From Vibrio bathopelagicus (GTDB lineage: Bacteria; Pseudomonadota; Gammaproteobacteria; Enterobacterales; Vibrionaceae): a DNA stretch of 64,000 nt. The stretch covers positions 2,542,001-2,606,000 of the forward strand of contig NZ_CP062500.1 of assembly GCF_014879975.1 (NCBI RefSeq). Reading direction: 5' to 3'. Made by a program: the position numbers and the translations under genes. Below are positions 29,422-37,761 of the stretch, piece by piece; position 1 is the first letter of the stretch; each line of letters begins with the position of its first letter. The notes under the pieces are model-generated. The model was not told where the DNA came from. It searched no databases and saw only the letters and a program-made list of their open reading frames with translations.

Positions 29422-30858
29422 ATGAAGCAGAGTAAAACTCGTCTACCGAACCTGTTACAGGTAGTCATCGCGTTAGGACTATTTCTATCCCTTGCTTTTT
29501 CTTTTACAGCAAAGCTCGATCTTCCAATCCAACTTGCCTTGTACATCGGCTGGTTCATTATCATAGTGCTAGGTATTCGCCTTGGCCACGAATACAAAGA
29601 CTTAGAAAAAGCAGCACTCAACGGAATATCTAATGGTTTAGGGGCAGTTTTAATACTTTTAGCGGTTGGCGCTCTTGTTGGTACATGGATCTCTGGCGGT
29701 ATTGTACCCACCATCATTTACTATGGTCTGAAAGCTATCCACCCTTCTATCTTCCTTTTAGCTACCATGATCATCTGTTCTCTAACTGCTCTGGCAACTG
29801 GCACCTCTTGGGGAGCTGCTGGTACCGCCGGTATTGCGATGATGGGTATTGGCCAAGGCCTCGGTGTTCCAGCACCAATTACCGCCGGTGCCGTACTTTC
29901 GGGCTGTTACTTTGGCGACAAGATGTCACCTCTATCTGATTCAGTTATCCTTGCTTCATCTATGTCTGGTGTCGAAGTTGTTGAGCACATCAAGGGCATG
30001 CTGCCTGTCGCGTTAATCAGCTACGTGATTACTGGTATTATGTTTACCGCATTTGGCTTCCATTACGCGGGTAATGTCGACATGAGCCAAGTAGATTCTG
30101 TAATCAAAGCAATGGAAGTTCAGTTCTACATCACGCCTTACTCATTTGTTCCTGTGTTGATCGTACTTGGCCTACTGGCTTTCCGTATGCCTTCATTCCC
30201 AGTGATCAGCTTTGGTTCTCTGCTAGGTATTATCTGGGCAGTGATGATCCAAGAGATCGACTTCCTTACTGCATTTAACACAGCATGGGCACCGTTCTCT
30301 ATTTCATCTGGCGTGGAGTTCATTGATTCGATTCTTAACCGTGGCGGCATGTCTTCAATGCTTGGTTCGGTTGCAGTTATCGTGTTTGGTTTAGGTTTCG
30401 GTGGCTTGCTGGATAAAGTTGGCGTACTAGAGACGATTGCTAAAGTGTTTGAGCGCCGAGTAAACAGCGCAGGCTCACTAGCAACCAGCACAATTGGTAC
30501 GGCTTTCATGGGTAACGTGTTCGGTTCAGCAATGTATGTATCGCTCATCCTTACGCCAAAAATCTGTGCGAAGAACTACGACCGCTTAGGCTACAAACGT
30601 AAAAACCTTTCTCGTAACGCTGAGTTCGGTGGCACGTTGACGTCAGGTATGGTTCCTTGGAGTGATAACGGTATCTACATGGCGAGTATTCTGGGTGTTG
30701 CTACACTGTCTTACGCACCGTTCATGTGGTTAAGCTTCATCTGTATCATCGTGACTATCGTGACGTCTTACATGGGTTGGTTCGTTGATAAGTGTGAACC
30801 AACAGCACCTGCGTTTGAAGCTGAAGAAGCGACAGAGTTAAGCAAGCAACAAGCGTAA
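29422..30858 (+). CDS. nhaC: Na+/H+ antiporter NhaC
   Basis: A 478-aa NhaC-family membrane transporter with about 11-12 hydrophobic helices. Conserved features include GTSWGAAGTAGIAMMG (about residue 133), the GDKMSPLSDSVILAS loop (about 169) and TSGMVPWSDNGIYM (about 410). It likely exchanges Na+ for H+, although some NhaC relatives are linked to lysine transport. The ribosome site AGAGG is good. It has a private strong terminator. Confidence 0.92.
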   Translation: MKQSKTRLPNLLQVVIALGLFLSLAFSFTAKLDLPIQLALYIGWFIIIVLGIRLGHEYKDLEKAALNGISNGLGAVLILLAVGALVGTWISGGIVPTIIYYGLKAIHPSIFLLATMIICSLTALATGTSWGAAGTAGIAMMGIGQGLGVPAPITAGAVLSGCYFGDKMSPLSDSVILASSMSGVEVVEHIKGMLPVALISYVITGIMFTAFGFHYAGNVDMSQVDSVIKAMEVQFYITPYSFVPVLIVLGLLAFRMPSFPVISFGSLLGIIWAVMIQEIDFLTAFNTAWAPFSISSGVEFIDSILNRGGMSSMLGSVAVIVFGLGFGGLLDKVGVLETIAKVFERRVNSAGSLATSTIGTAFMGNVFGSAMYVSLILTPKICAKNYDRLGYKRKNLSRNAEFGGTLTSGMVPWSDNGIYMASILGVATLSYAPFMWLSFICIIVTIVTSYMGWFVDKCEPTAPAFEAEEATELSKQQA

Positions 30859-30886
30859 GTCATTCAAACGTTAATTGATTTAAATG

Positions 30887-30916
30887 CAAAAAGAGCGCCC
30901 TAGAGCGCTCTTTTTT
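30887..30916. terminator. Bidirectional terminator
   Basis: AAAAAGAGCGC and GCGCTCTTTTTT form an 11-bp stem with a 6-base loop, between nhaC and the convergent lipoprotein gene. Confidence 0.92.
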
Positions 30917-30939
30917 GATCTACTTAGTTACTGAATTAC

Positions 30940-32118
30940 TTATTTGTTGGCGGTTCGTTTACCCAACCAGTAACCGATGCCTAACGGTGCAAAGAACACC
31001 ACCAAGATAAACAAGATGAAGTAAATAATCACACCTTTGATTAACTCCATCAGCTTATCAATCGCAAGTACCACCACCTCTTGAGAGACGCGATCAAGGT
31101 CTTGCGTGAACAGTTCTCTTTCTGAAGTCACAATACCTGCAATCTCGATGCGCTCTTTCACAATCATCTGTACTAGCGCTTCTCTCTCACGCGTCACCAT
31201 CTTTTCCAACGCCACACGTTCATCGCTTAGCATCGCTAATTTTTGGTCTGTCTTATCGCTGAGGTCATTTAGCAATGGCTGCATTTCTGTCGACATAATA
31301 GAAGCCAGCGTTTGCATGTACTCAGGATTGTTTTCGATGAAGTCCTGCATGCTTGCTGATGTTTGACGAAGGCTTTCCAACGTCATCGACAAGTCTTCCC
31401 CCGTTAATGAGCTATTCAAAGCAACCAACTCTGCCTTCCACGTCATCAGTTTTGGCGTTTGATCAGCCATTACGCTTAAGCGATCTGATGCATCGCTCAT
31501 CGCCTCAGGCATGGTTCCTAAGTTTTGCACGATTTGAGATTCGTCTTTACCTAAGTAAGTTAACCAATCGCGGTAAGCTGGCGTACTTCTAAATGTGAGA
31601 TCTTTAAATGGGTGGCTAGCGGCAAACTGCTCGACGAACACTTGGCTCTTCTTAAAATCACTAGAACTCAATACGCCTTTTGCCAGTTTCTCTGCTTCTC
31701 GAGTAAGGTCGTGAGCGGTTTCTATTGCATGATCAGTTACGAATAGGTCAGCACCGTCGCCTTGTGTATAAAACTGGTCCATTTGAGCGGTAAACACCCA
31801 CGAATCAATTAACGCTGACATTGGAGAAGTTTGGTAAGCCGCTTGCTGAAGTCCCTGCTCTGCGTGGATCTTCCAAAGCAGCACATAAGATTGATGTAGG
31901 GTATCGTCGGCAGGATAAGATTGAGCGATGAAATCAGCCGAATCTTCTACGCGAGTAAAGAAAATCTTAGCGTATTCACGCGTCATAATCCGAGCATTGA
32001 GCTCTTGTTGAGTCAGTGGTGTTGTTTGGCTATCTAACTTAACTTCCAAGAGAGAACAACCACTTAGAACAATGCTAAGTACCCACACCATCAAACACTT
32101 ACTAGAAACACGCAACAT
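30940..32118 (-). CDS. Predicted lipoprotein with C-terminal membrane helix
   Basis: A 392-aa protein I cannot place in a known family. I start at ATG 32118, with GAGGT five bases upstream. The signal peptide ends in a lipobox, LSGC, with Cys21. The middle is helical and acidic. Residues about 280-360 form a long heptad-rich, highly charged coiled coil (KMVTREREALVQMIVKERIE), followed by a terminal hydrophobic helix with small-residue end (PLGIGYWLGKR). Dual anchoring in two membranes, or alternatively an inner-membrane topology, is possible. It is downstream of a membrane Hpt gene. Confidence 0.75.
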   Translation of the reverse strand: MLRVSSKCLMVWVLSIVLSGCSLLEVKLDSQTTPLTQQELNARIMTREYAKIFFTRVEDSADFIAQSYPADDTLHQSYVLLWKIHAEQGLQQAAYQTSPMSALIDSWVFTAQMDQFYTQGDGADLFVTDHAIETAHDLTREAEKLAKGVLSSSDFKKSQVFVEQFAASHPFKDLTFRSTPAYRDWLTYLGKDESQIVQNLGTMPEAMSDASDRLSVMADQTPKLMTWKAELVALNSSLTGEDLSMTLESLRQTSASMQDFIENNPEYMQTLASIMSTEMQPLLNDLSDKTDQKLAMLSDERVALEKMVTREREALVQMIVKERIEIAGIVTSERELFTQDLDRVSQEVVVLAIDKLMELIKGVIIYFILFILVVFFAPLGIGYWLGKRTANK

Positions 32119-32193
32119 ATACACCTCAGACAAAGACTAATGGCGCGGATTGTATGAGCACTTCGTCAGAGTATTGTCAAAACTCTCGCAAAA

Positions 32194-33594
32194 TTAGTGC
32201 GATTGATCTAAATACGCCATGGCAGAGTCGACTGAAGCCTGAATTGCCTGCTCTAACTCTTCAAGATCGTACTCACTGATCGCACGAGATTGCTTCATTG
32301 TCATCTCAATAGTCGCCGCAATAATCGCCAACCTCGATGCTTTGATACTTCCGGCAACGCCTTTTAAGCTATGTACGATTCGAGCTGCAGACGTCTCATC
32401 TTTTGTCAGCAAGGATTTGAATTTTGTATAATCATCGGCATGGTCTTGCACAAACACGCCCAACAACAAGCCCACAGATTCAGCGTCACCGTCCAGAGTC
32501 TCTAACATCTCTTCGATATCAATAGCAGGCTTTGAGTCCGTCACACTTACGACGTGTTTCTCGGCTAAATAAGCCTCTGCCTCTTGATGACTTGTTGATA
32601 CCGCTTGAGGTTCATTCACTGAGTGCTGAATCGACTGCGCCCTTTCCGATGTGGCGGCAACATGGTTAGCCTGTTTTACATCAGAGAACGTGTCCTTTGA
32701 ACCGGCCGTTTCTACTTGGTTCGCCTTAGCGTTCGAACTGTTCGCTCGTTTTCCTAAATTGGCCTCAAGTTCATGGTTCGAATCACTTTCAGCTTGTGAT
32801 GCGCTCTTTTTAAAGCCAACTCCCCATAAAATCAATGCAATCATCGTGAGCAAACTTAAACCCAAGGCTGCAATTAATAAGTTGAACTGACTCTTATGGA
32901 ACTGAGCTTCTAGCTTGATGATCTGCTCATTGACTGAGTTTTTCTTAATCTTATCAACCAAATAATTAAGCTGAGCGTAATCACCCAATAACGCAGAAGC
33001 ATCAGCAAGTAACTGTTGCATGGCTTCTTGCTCTTTGGTTTTCAACGAATAAGATCGCTTAAGAATCGAGTCGAAAGAACGATACGTCGCCGACGAACTT
33101 TGGTTATCGGAGTACATAGCTTCAAATACCACAACACCAAATTCGTTTAACAGGGGCTTTAACTTAGATGAAGTCTTACTGTCAGCGCGCAATGCCTTGA
33201 TGTTATCGACAATCGCTTGCACTTGGCTTTCTATTGGGATGAACTCATCAAACTTTTCTAAAAACTGATCAGCGACATATAGCAATTGATTAACGTCAGG
33301 GCGAAAAAACGCATGCTGAAAATCAGATTCAATCTGTAATCGAATCGAATACACCAACTGTGCATCAAGGGCTAAGTCATTGATACGGGACACTCGAAGC
33401 GGTTCAGAGAAGTAAAGTGACTGCCTTAACTCGGTAACACGAATGCCAAGTTCTTCAATTTGAGCAAGGGAATTGGTGTAAGAACGACTTAGCTGAAGAA
33501 TAGCCAATGAAGGAAGTAACCACAGAGCCAGAAGTACAACCAAGAAAGTTGCAGGCTTTTTAAAGCGGTGAGGCTTTACCACTGATTGTTCCAT
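32194..33594 (-). CDS. Membrane-bound Hpt-domain protein without kinase
   Basis: A 466-aa protein. One helix at about 14-34, a helical periplasmic sensor-like region (35-237), a second helix (238-260), a low-complexity linker (265-350), and a C-terminal histidine phosphotransfer domain with His408 in ARIVHSLKGVAGSI. No kinase, receiver or HAMP segment is visible, so it must exchange phosphate with partners encoded elsewhere. The downstream lipoprotein gene begins 75 bases after it and is probably co-transcribed. Confidence 0.85.
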   Translation of the reverse strand: MEQSVVKPHRFKKPATFLVVLLALWLLPSLAILQLSRSYTNSLAQIEELGIRVTELRQSLYFSEPLRVSRINDLALDAQLVYSIRLQIESDFQHAFFRPDVNQLLYVADQFLEKFDEFIPIESQVQAIVDNIKALRADSKTSSKLKPLLNEFGVVVFEAMYSDNQSSSATYRSFDSILKRSYSLKTKEQEAMQQLLADASALLGDYAQLNYLVDKIKKNSVNEQIIKLEAQFHKSQFNLLIAALGLSLLTMIALILWGVGFKKSASQAESDSNHELEANLGKRANSSNAKANQVETAGSKDTFSDVKQANHVAATSERAQSIQHSVNEPQAVSTSHQEAEAYLAEKHVVSVTDSKPAIDIEEMLETLDGDAESVGLLLGVFVQDHADDYTKFKSLLTKDETSAARIVHSLKGVAGSIKASRLAIIAATIEMTMKQSRAISEYDLEELEQAIQASVDSAMAYLDQSH

Positions 33595-33700
33595 CTATAT
33601 TCCTTGTGCGTGTCAGCCTCACACCATTGCAGTTCATGAGAGTGTAAAGCAGAAAATAAGCGACAACATCCCGCTGCCGCTATTATCCATGAACTTGGCG

Positions 33701-34705
33701 CTATGACTTGTTACGAGTCAACTGGTCACGCAAGTTCGGCGGCGTTCCTTTAATCGTTAGTGTATCTGTCTCTGGATCGTAAAAAATACGCTCACCAAGA
33801 AGCAGACTATCAAAACTAACATTCAAACCACCACCCGCACCAACAAATTTTGTTAGTTTACGCATAGTTGCGCGATCTGCTGGGAAGCTATCTTCTAACT
33901 CATAGCCTTGTTCACTAGTATAGTCAAAGAAGCTCGTGCCATCGGTGCTTGCTGGCAATTCACCAGATAGCTCACGAACTTGGACTTCATCGCCCGCTTT
34001 TAACTGCTCGTTACAGTAATCTGCAACTTGCTTTTTATAGCTGATCGCTTCTTCTTTCTCCAACTTAGAGTCAGAAACGAAATCTTCTACCGCTTGCATC
34101 AGAACTTGGTTTTGCTGCTTAGCATCTAAGCCTACTTCTGCTTGAAGGAAGTCTAAGAAGAAGTCTGCAACTTTACGGCCAACACGTCCTTTAATGTAAG
34201 TAAGGTAACGGTTTGACTCTTTGTCTGTGTCGTATGTTGAAAGATCAAGGCGCGCAACAATATCCATCTTAGAGATATCAAGGTAATCAGTCGCACTGAT
34301 GTCTAGCCCTTCAGTCACTTTCAAACTTTGGTTCGAAGGCAGTAAACCAATGAAAAGGTAGTCTGTCGCCAGTGATTGGTATTCAGCGAGTACCAAAGTA
34401 CCTTCATCAGCAAAAGGATACTTTGAAAGCTCATCTTTTAGACGTAGCGCACTTTTTTGAGAGAAATCATAAAAACTTTGCTCTCCCGCTCGAAATTCAT
34501 GCAACGACTGCTGGAATTCGCTGTCGGATTTGAAAGAACCAAACCCTTTACCTGCTTTTGAGTTGAACACTCGGTGAAGCTCAGCGACGAGGCTTTCAGA
34601 CGAAGCATCGTTTTCTAGAGATTCAGCACGGTAGTTAACAATCAGTTCTTCCTGATCGTTCTTGCTTAACTGGTGTAAAATTACGTTGGAAAGGTGAAGG
34701 CTCAT
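33701..34705 (-). CDS. yejK: Nucleoid-associated protein YejK (NdpA)
   Basis: A 334-aa member of the YejK/NdpA family, soluble and nucleoid-associated in E. coli, where it is reported to interact with topoisomerases. The start MSLHLSNVILHQL and the C-terminal LNVSFDSLLLGERIFYDPETDTLTIKGTPPNLRDQL are characteristic. It is divergent from yejLM, as in E. coli. Confidence 0.95.
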   Translation of the reverse strand: MSLHLSNVILHQLSKNDQEELIVNYRAESLENDASSESLVAELHRVFNSKAGKGFGSFKSDSEFQQSLHEFRAGEQSFYDFSQKSALRLKDELSKYPFADEGTLVLAEYQSLATDYLFIGLLPSNQSLKVTEGLDISATDYLDISKMDIVARLDLSTYDTDKESNRYLTYIKGRVGRKVADFFLDFLQAEVGLDAKQQNQVLMQAVEDFVSDSKLEKEEAISYKKQVADYCNEQLKAGDEVQVRELSGELPASTDGTSFFDYTSEQGYELEDSFPADRATMRKLTKFVGAGGGLNVSFDSLLLGERIFYDPETDTLTIKGTPPNLRDQLTRNKS

Positions 34706-34789
34706 AGTGAAAATATTACCGTTCAGGTTTCAGTTGTCGTGCATAGTAGGTTATCATAAGCCGCTTTTACTATCATTATTAGAGTCCTT

Positions 34790-35017
34790 ATGCCGATTAT
34801 ATCTAAATACACAGATGAACAAGTTGAAAAAATCCTAGCTGAAGTAGGTGCTGTACTAACAAAGCACAAAGCTTCACCAGAACTTTCACTGATGATCGCT
34901 GGAAATATCGCAACCAATGTCTTAAATCAGAACGTTGCTGCTTCACAACGCAAAGGAATTGCTGAAAAATTTGCCGAGGCTTTGGTTTCTTCTATTGAAG
35001 ACAAACAGTCTCACTAA
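34790..35017 (+). CDS. yejL: YejL family protein (DUF1414)
   Basis: A 75-aa helical protein of the YejL family, function unknown. Recognisable by [14 protein letters not shown] and [15 protein letters not shown]. It lies 28 bases upstream of yejM and is very likely co-transcribed with it. Confidence 0.95.
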   Translation: MPIISKYTDEQVEKILAEVGAVLTKHKASPELSLMIAGNIATNVLNQNVAASQRKGIAEKFAEALVSSIEDKQSH

Positions 35018-35045
35018 ATTTGATTGACGGATAAAAGAATTATAA

Positions 35046-36854
35046 ATGGTAGACAGCGCAAACTCTTATAGCGATCGTGTATCTCGACTGGTTGGTTGGG
35101 GACACTGGTTTGCATTTTTCAACATCATTGCGGCGATGTTGATAGGTACTCGTTATATTACTCAATCTGCTTGGCCAGACACCTTGCTGGGTCAATTTTA
35201 TTTGGCTGCATCTTGGGTCGGTCATTTCGGCTTTCTAGTATTCGCTCTCTACCTATTAGTGCTGTTTCCACTCACTTTTATTCTTCCGTCGAGGAAGTTA
35301 TTGCGCTTGGTTGCCGTTTGTTTCGCAACCGTAGGTTTAACTGTCCTTCTGATTGATACTCAAACGTATCAAAATATAAACCTCCACCTGACGCCTGTTG
35401 TGTGGGAGGTTTTATTCAGTGGAGAGGAATCTGCATTTACTTCTGATTTGCAGCACCTCTTCATTGTTATGCCGCTTATCTTCTTATTACAGCTCGGACT
35501 ATCTGAGTGGGTTTGGCGTAAGCAGCGTAAACTGTCTCATAAACACGTTGGCCGTCCGATCACAGCCGTCTTCTTCTTGTGTTTCATCAGCAGCCACTTG
35601 ACCTACATGTGGGCTGATGCGTACTTCTATAACCCAATTACCAGCCAAAAAGCGAACTTCCCACTGTCTTACCCAATGACAGCGAAAAGCTTTATGGAAA
35701 AACATGGTCTGTTAGACCGTGAAGAGTATCTACAGCGTTTAGAAGCAAACAAAGAGAACGTAAACTTAGTTAGCTACCCGCTAGAAAAAATTCAATACAA
35801 CCGCCGCAGTGATGATCTTAATATCCTGATGGTGAGTGTAAATAACCTTCGCTCTGATGCGCTTAACGCCACAGCGATGCCAAACAGCTACGCATACTCA
35901 CAGCAATCGATCAACTTCACCAATCACTACAGTTCAAGCAACGATATGTTTGGTATCTTCGGTTTGTTCTATGGCCTTCCGAGCAGCTATGCAAGCAGCA
36001 TCGAAGCTCAAGGTTCAAGTGCAGTACTGTTGGACGTTTTAGATAATCACAATTATAAGTTTGCGGCTTTCAGTGGCGACAATTTTGACGATGCACTTTA
36101 CTCGGAAATCATCTTCCGAGGCCGTGATGTTATGCCAGAGCAAGCAACTTATGATGACAAAAGCGCGATACAAGCTTGGTCTAACTGGATTCAATCACCA
36201 CAAGCTAAACGTCCTTGGTTTAACTTCATTGAACTGACCACGCTGGATAACTTCTCTAGCTACGATTCAAGTTCAGAGTCAGACTCTACTTTGACCACGG
36301 CAGAACGCTTTGCTGCAGACTACCAAAAGTCAGCTCAAGCGGCCGATGCTCAACTCGCGACTATTTATGCGGAATTAGAACGTCTCGACCTAAAAGACAA
36401 CACTGTGGTTATCATCACGTCGAACCATGGTACTGAATTTAACGAAACCAAGACCAATAGCTGGGGAGCTAACTCCAACTACAGCCGCTACCAACTGCAG
36501 GTGCCTTTGTTCATCAGCTGGCCTGGTAAGTCTGCTTCTGAATACACGCATCGCTCGAGTCATTTAGATGTGTCCGTAACACTGATGCAAGAGCTGCTTG
36601 GTGTCTCTTCAAATCCAACAGATTTCAGTAGCGGTCGCAGCCTGTTTGATGAACGTAAGAGAAAGTGGATCCTAGCGGGTGACTCTCGTGAACTGGCTCT
36701 TGTTACTGCTCAGCAAACAACGGTGTTAGATAAGTTTGGCAACTACAAACTGTATGACCAAAACTACAAACGCCTAAAAGATGTAAGCCCTCGCTTACCA
36801 GTATTAATGCAAGGCTTAACAGAGCTGCAGCGTTTCTACACAAAAAATGACTAA
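35046..36854 (+). CDS. yejM: Inner-membrane sulfatase-like protein YejM (PbgA/LapC)
   Basis: A 602-aa protein with five N-terminal membrane helices (about residues 20-190, including the DUF3413-type segment RLVGWGHWFAFFNI) and a C-terminal periplasmic sulfatase-fold domain (about 250-590: NILMVSVNNLRSDAL, ITSNHGTEF). In enterobacteria this essential protein senses lipopolysaccharide and controls LpxC degradation through LapB and FtsH. The usual sulfatase Cys/Ser modification motif is not conserved, as in the family. Confidence 0.95.
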   Translation: MVDSANSYSDRVSRLVGWGHWFAFFNIIAAMLIGTRYITQSAWPDTLLGQFYLAASWVGHFGFLVFALYLLVLFPLTFILPSRKLLRLVAVCFATVGLTVLLIDTQTYQNINLHLTPVVWEVLFSGEESAFTSDLQHLFIVMPLIFLLQLGLSEWVWRKQRKLSHKHVGRPITAVFFLCFISSHLTYMWADAYFYNPITSQKANFPLSYPMTAKSFMEKHGLLDREEYLQRLEANKENVNLVSYPLEKIQYNRRSDDLNILMVSVNNLRSDALNATAMPNSYAYSQQSINFTNHYSSSNDMFGIFGLFYGLPSSYASSIEAQGSSAVLLDVLDNHNYKFAAFSGDNFDDALYSEIIFRGRDVMPEQATYDDKSAIQAWSNWIQSPQAKRPWFNFIELTTLDNFSSYDSSSESDSTLTTAERFAADYQKSAQAADAQLATIYAELERLDLKDNTVVIITSNHGTEFNETKTNSWGANSNYSRYQLQVPLFISWPGKSASEYTHRSSHLDVSVTLMQELLGVSSNPTDFSSGRSLFDERKRKWILAGDSRELALVTAQQTTVLDKFGNYKLYDQNYKRLKDVSPRLPVLMQGLTELQRFYTKND

Positions 36855-36870
36855 CTAGTCACCATACAAA

Positions 36871-36899
36871 GAAGGGAAGCATGCTGCTTCCCTTTTTTA
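36871..36899 (+). terminator. Rho-independent terminator of yejM
   Basis: AAGGGAAGCA (36872-36881) pairs with TGCTTCCCTT (36885-36894) around a 3-base loop, then a T run. Confidence 0.92.
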
Positions 36900-36953
36900 T
36901 TGCCGCTAATGACTAGAAAATAAGCAACCAAACAAGATTATGATAATTAAGGG

Positions 36954-36982
36954 TTTACAAGGCACTCTCCCCCTTATATTAT
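36954..36982 (+). promoter_or_regulatory. Promoter of first tRNA-Ser
   Basis: TTTACA (36954-36959), 17-base spacer, TATTAT (36977-36982). The second tRNA-Ser copy has identical hexamers and spacing. Confidence 0.75.
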
Positions 36983-36992
36983 GCACGCCACT

Positions 36993-37083
36993 GGAGGGAT
37001 GGCTGAGTGGTCGAAAGCACCGGTCTTGAAAACCGGCAACCGTTAATAGCGGTTCTAGGGTTCAAATCCCTATCCCTCCACCA
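36993..37083 (+). tRNA. tRNA-Ser (anticodon TGA), copy 1
   Basis: A 91-nt class II tRNA. Acceptor GGAGGGA pairs with TCCCTCC (37073-37079), followed by A and an encoded CCA. The anticodon loop CTTGAAA gives UGA, and the long variable arm (AACCGTT...AGCGGTT) is typical of serine. The discriminator is A, whereas the bacterial tRNA-Ser genes I know have G. It is identical to the copy at 39678-39768. Confidence 0.95.
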
Positions 37084-37091
37084 CATTAAAG

Positions 37092-37120
37092 AAAGCCGCT
37101 GAGAAATCAGCGGCTTTTTT
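37092..37120 (+). terminator. Terminator of tRNA-Ser copy 1
   Basis: AAAGCCGCTGA and TCAGCGGCTTTTTT form an 11-bp stem with a GAAA tetraloop. The same sequence follows tRNA-Ser copy 2. Confidence 0.93.
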
Positions 37121-37128
37121 GCATCTGA

Positions 37129-37475
37129 CGTACAACCAATCGCCCCTAAGATCTGATCTTTCACAATCCCCAGGGACCTTCTTTGGTTACTTGATTGGTA
37201 TCTGTTCTTACAACAAATCTGCTCCTCACGACACATCTGAATACTTCAAAGCGCTGTTACTACTCTATTTCTGTTTGACTATCGCCAGCCCTAGTTCAAT
37301 GTATACTCCCCCCCGCGTTTCAGTCACCGATACAAATGTTAAACCACACTTACCTACACGCACGTTCATTGAATGTGATTAGCGAGCAGTACATGCCATT
37401 TGGGTAAAGTCATTAACTGAAGAGTCGAATCAAGTTTAGGGTTTTCTCGGACTCTCACTATTAATCCATAACAAT
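37129..37475. other. Gene-free stretch with possible small-RNA promoter
   Basis: No convincing protein gene; an 87-codon frame at 37119-37382 has no ribosome site and begins in the tRNA terminator. TATACT at 37302-37307 followed by a C-rich discriminator resembles a stable-RNA promoter, with TTGACT 21 bases upstream (a long spacer). The next plus-strand terminator is at 37476-37514, so a transcript of about 200 nt is conceivable. Confidence 0.35.
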
Positions 37476-37514
37476 AAAAAAATCCAGAGGCTTCATCGAA
37501 ATCTCTGGATTTTT
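37476..37514. terminator. Bidirectional terminator after the Cys-rich microgene
   Basis: AAATCCAGAG (37480-37489) pairs with CTCTGGATTT (37503-37512), with A/T tracts on both sides. It lies 26 bases past the microgene stop on the minus strand. Confidence 0.88.
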
Positions 37515-37539
37515 AAATTTGGCTTGAGCGCTGCTTGAA

Positions 37540-37653
37540 TTAAGCGTTTTCTTGCTTAGTCTCTTGCTGCTCTGCTTGTTTCTTTTGTTCAGCTTCATTT
37601 GCTTTTTCTTCGTGGTTTGAACCACCACATCCGCCACAACAGCTCATAATCAT
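37540..37653 (-). CDS. NsrR-controlled Cys-rich microprotein (CCGGCGG)
   Basis: A 37-aa protein, MIMSCCGGCGGS followed by a Glu/Lys/Gln-rich charged tail ending QENA; alternative start at 37647 (MSCCGG). Three cysteines in CCGGC could bind a metal or react with nitric oxide; this is inference. The region AGAGAAC precedes the ATG. A promoter (TTGCAT, 17 bases, TATTAT) lies 30-60 bases upstream and is covered by a near-perfect NsrR operator; a terminator follows. A full promoter-operator-ORF-terminator set argues it is a real gene. I do not recognise a characterised family. Confidence 0.8.
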   Translation of the reverse strand: MIMSCCGGCGGSNHEEKANEAEQKKQAEQQETKQENA

Positions 37654-37690
37654 GTTCTCTTTGGTTGTATTTAAGTAACTCAGTAAGGTC

Positions 37691-37729
37691 ATAATATTAA
37701 AGATGCATTTAAAATGCAACTTTAATATT
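37691..37729 (-). promoter_or_regulatory. NsrR operator and promoter of the Cys-rich microgene
   Basis: AAGATGCATTT-A-AAATGCAACTT (37700-37722) matches the known NsrR consensus at all left-arm positions and 10 of 11 right-arm positions. It is the core of a 37-bp palindrome (37693-37729) with arms of 18 bases and one mismatch. On the minus strand TTGCAT (37719-37714) and TATTAT (37696-37691) form a 17-base-spaced sigma70 promoter inside it, so bound NsrR would block RNA polymerase. Confidence 0.85.
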
Positions 37730-37761
37730 AGTCGAATTACCTACTTGTTATCTTGGAGTAT

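Noticed and set aside
29391..29717. 108-codon minus-strand frame opposite nhaC
   Set aside because: It is an antisense shadow of nhaC; the same applies to many other frames inside adhE, asd, gapA and topB.
37119..37382. 87-codon plus-strand frame after tRNA-Ser
   Set aside because: It begins in the tRNA terminator tail, has no ribosome site and has no family-like sequence.
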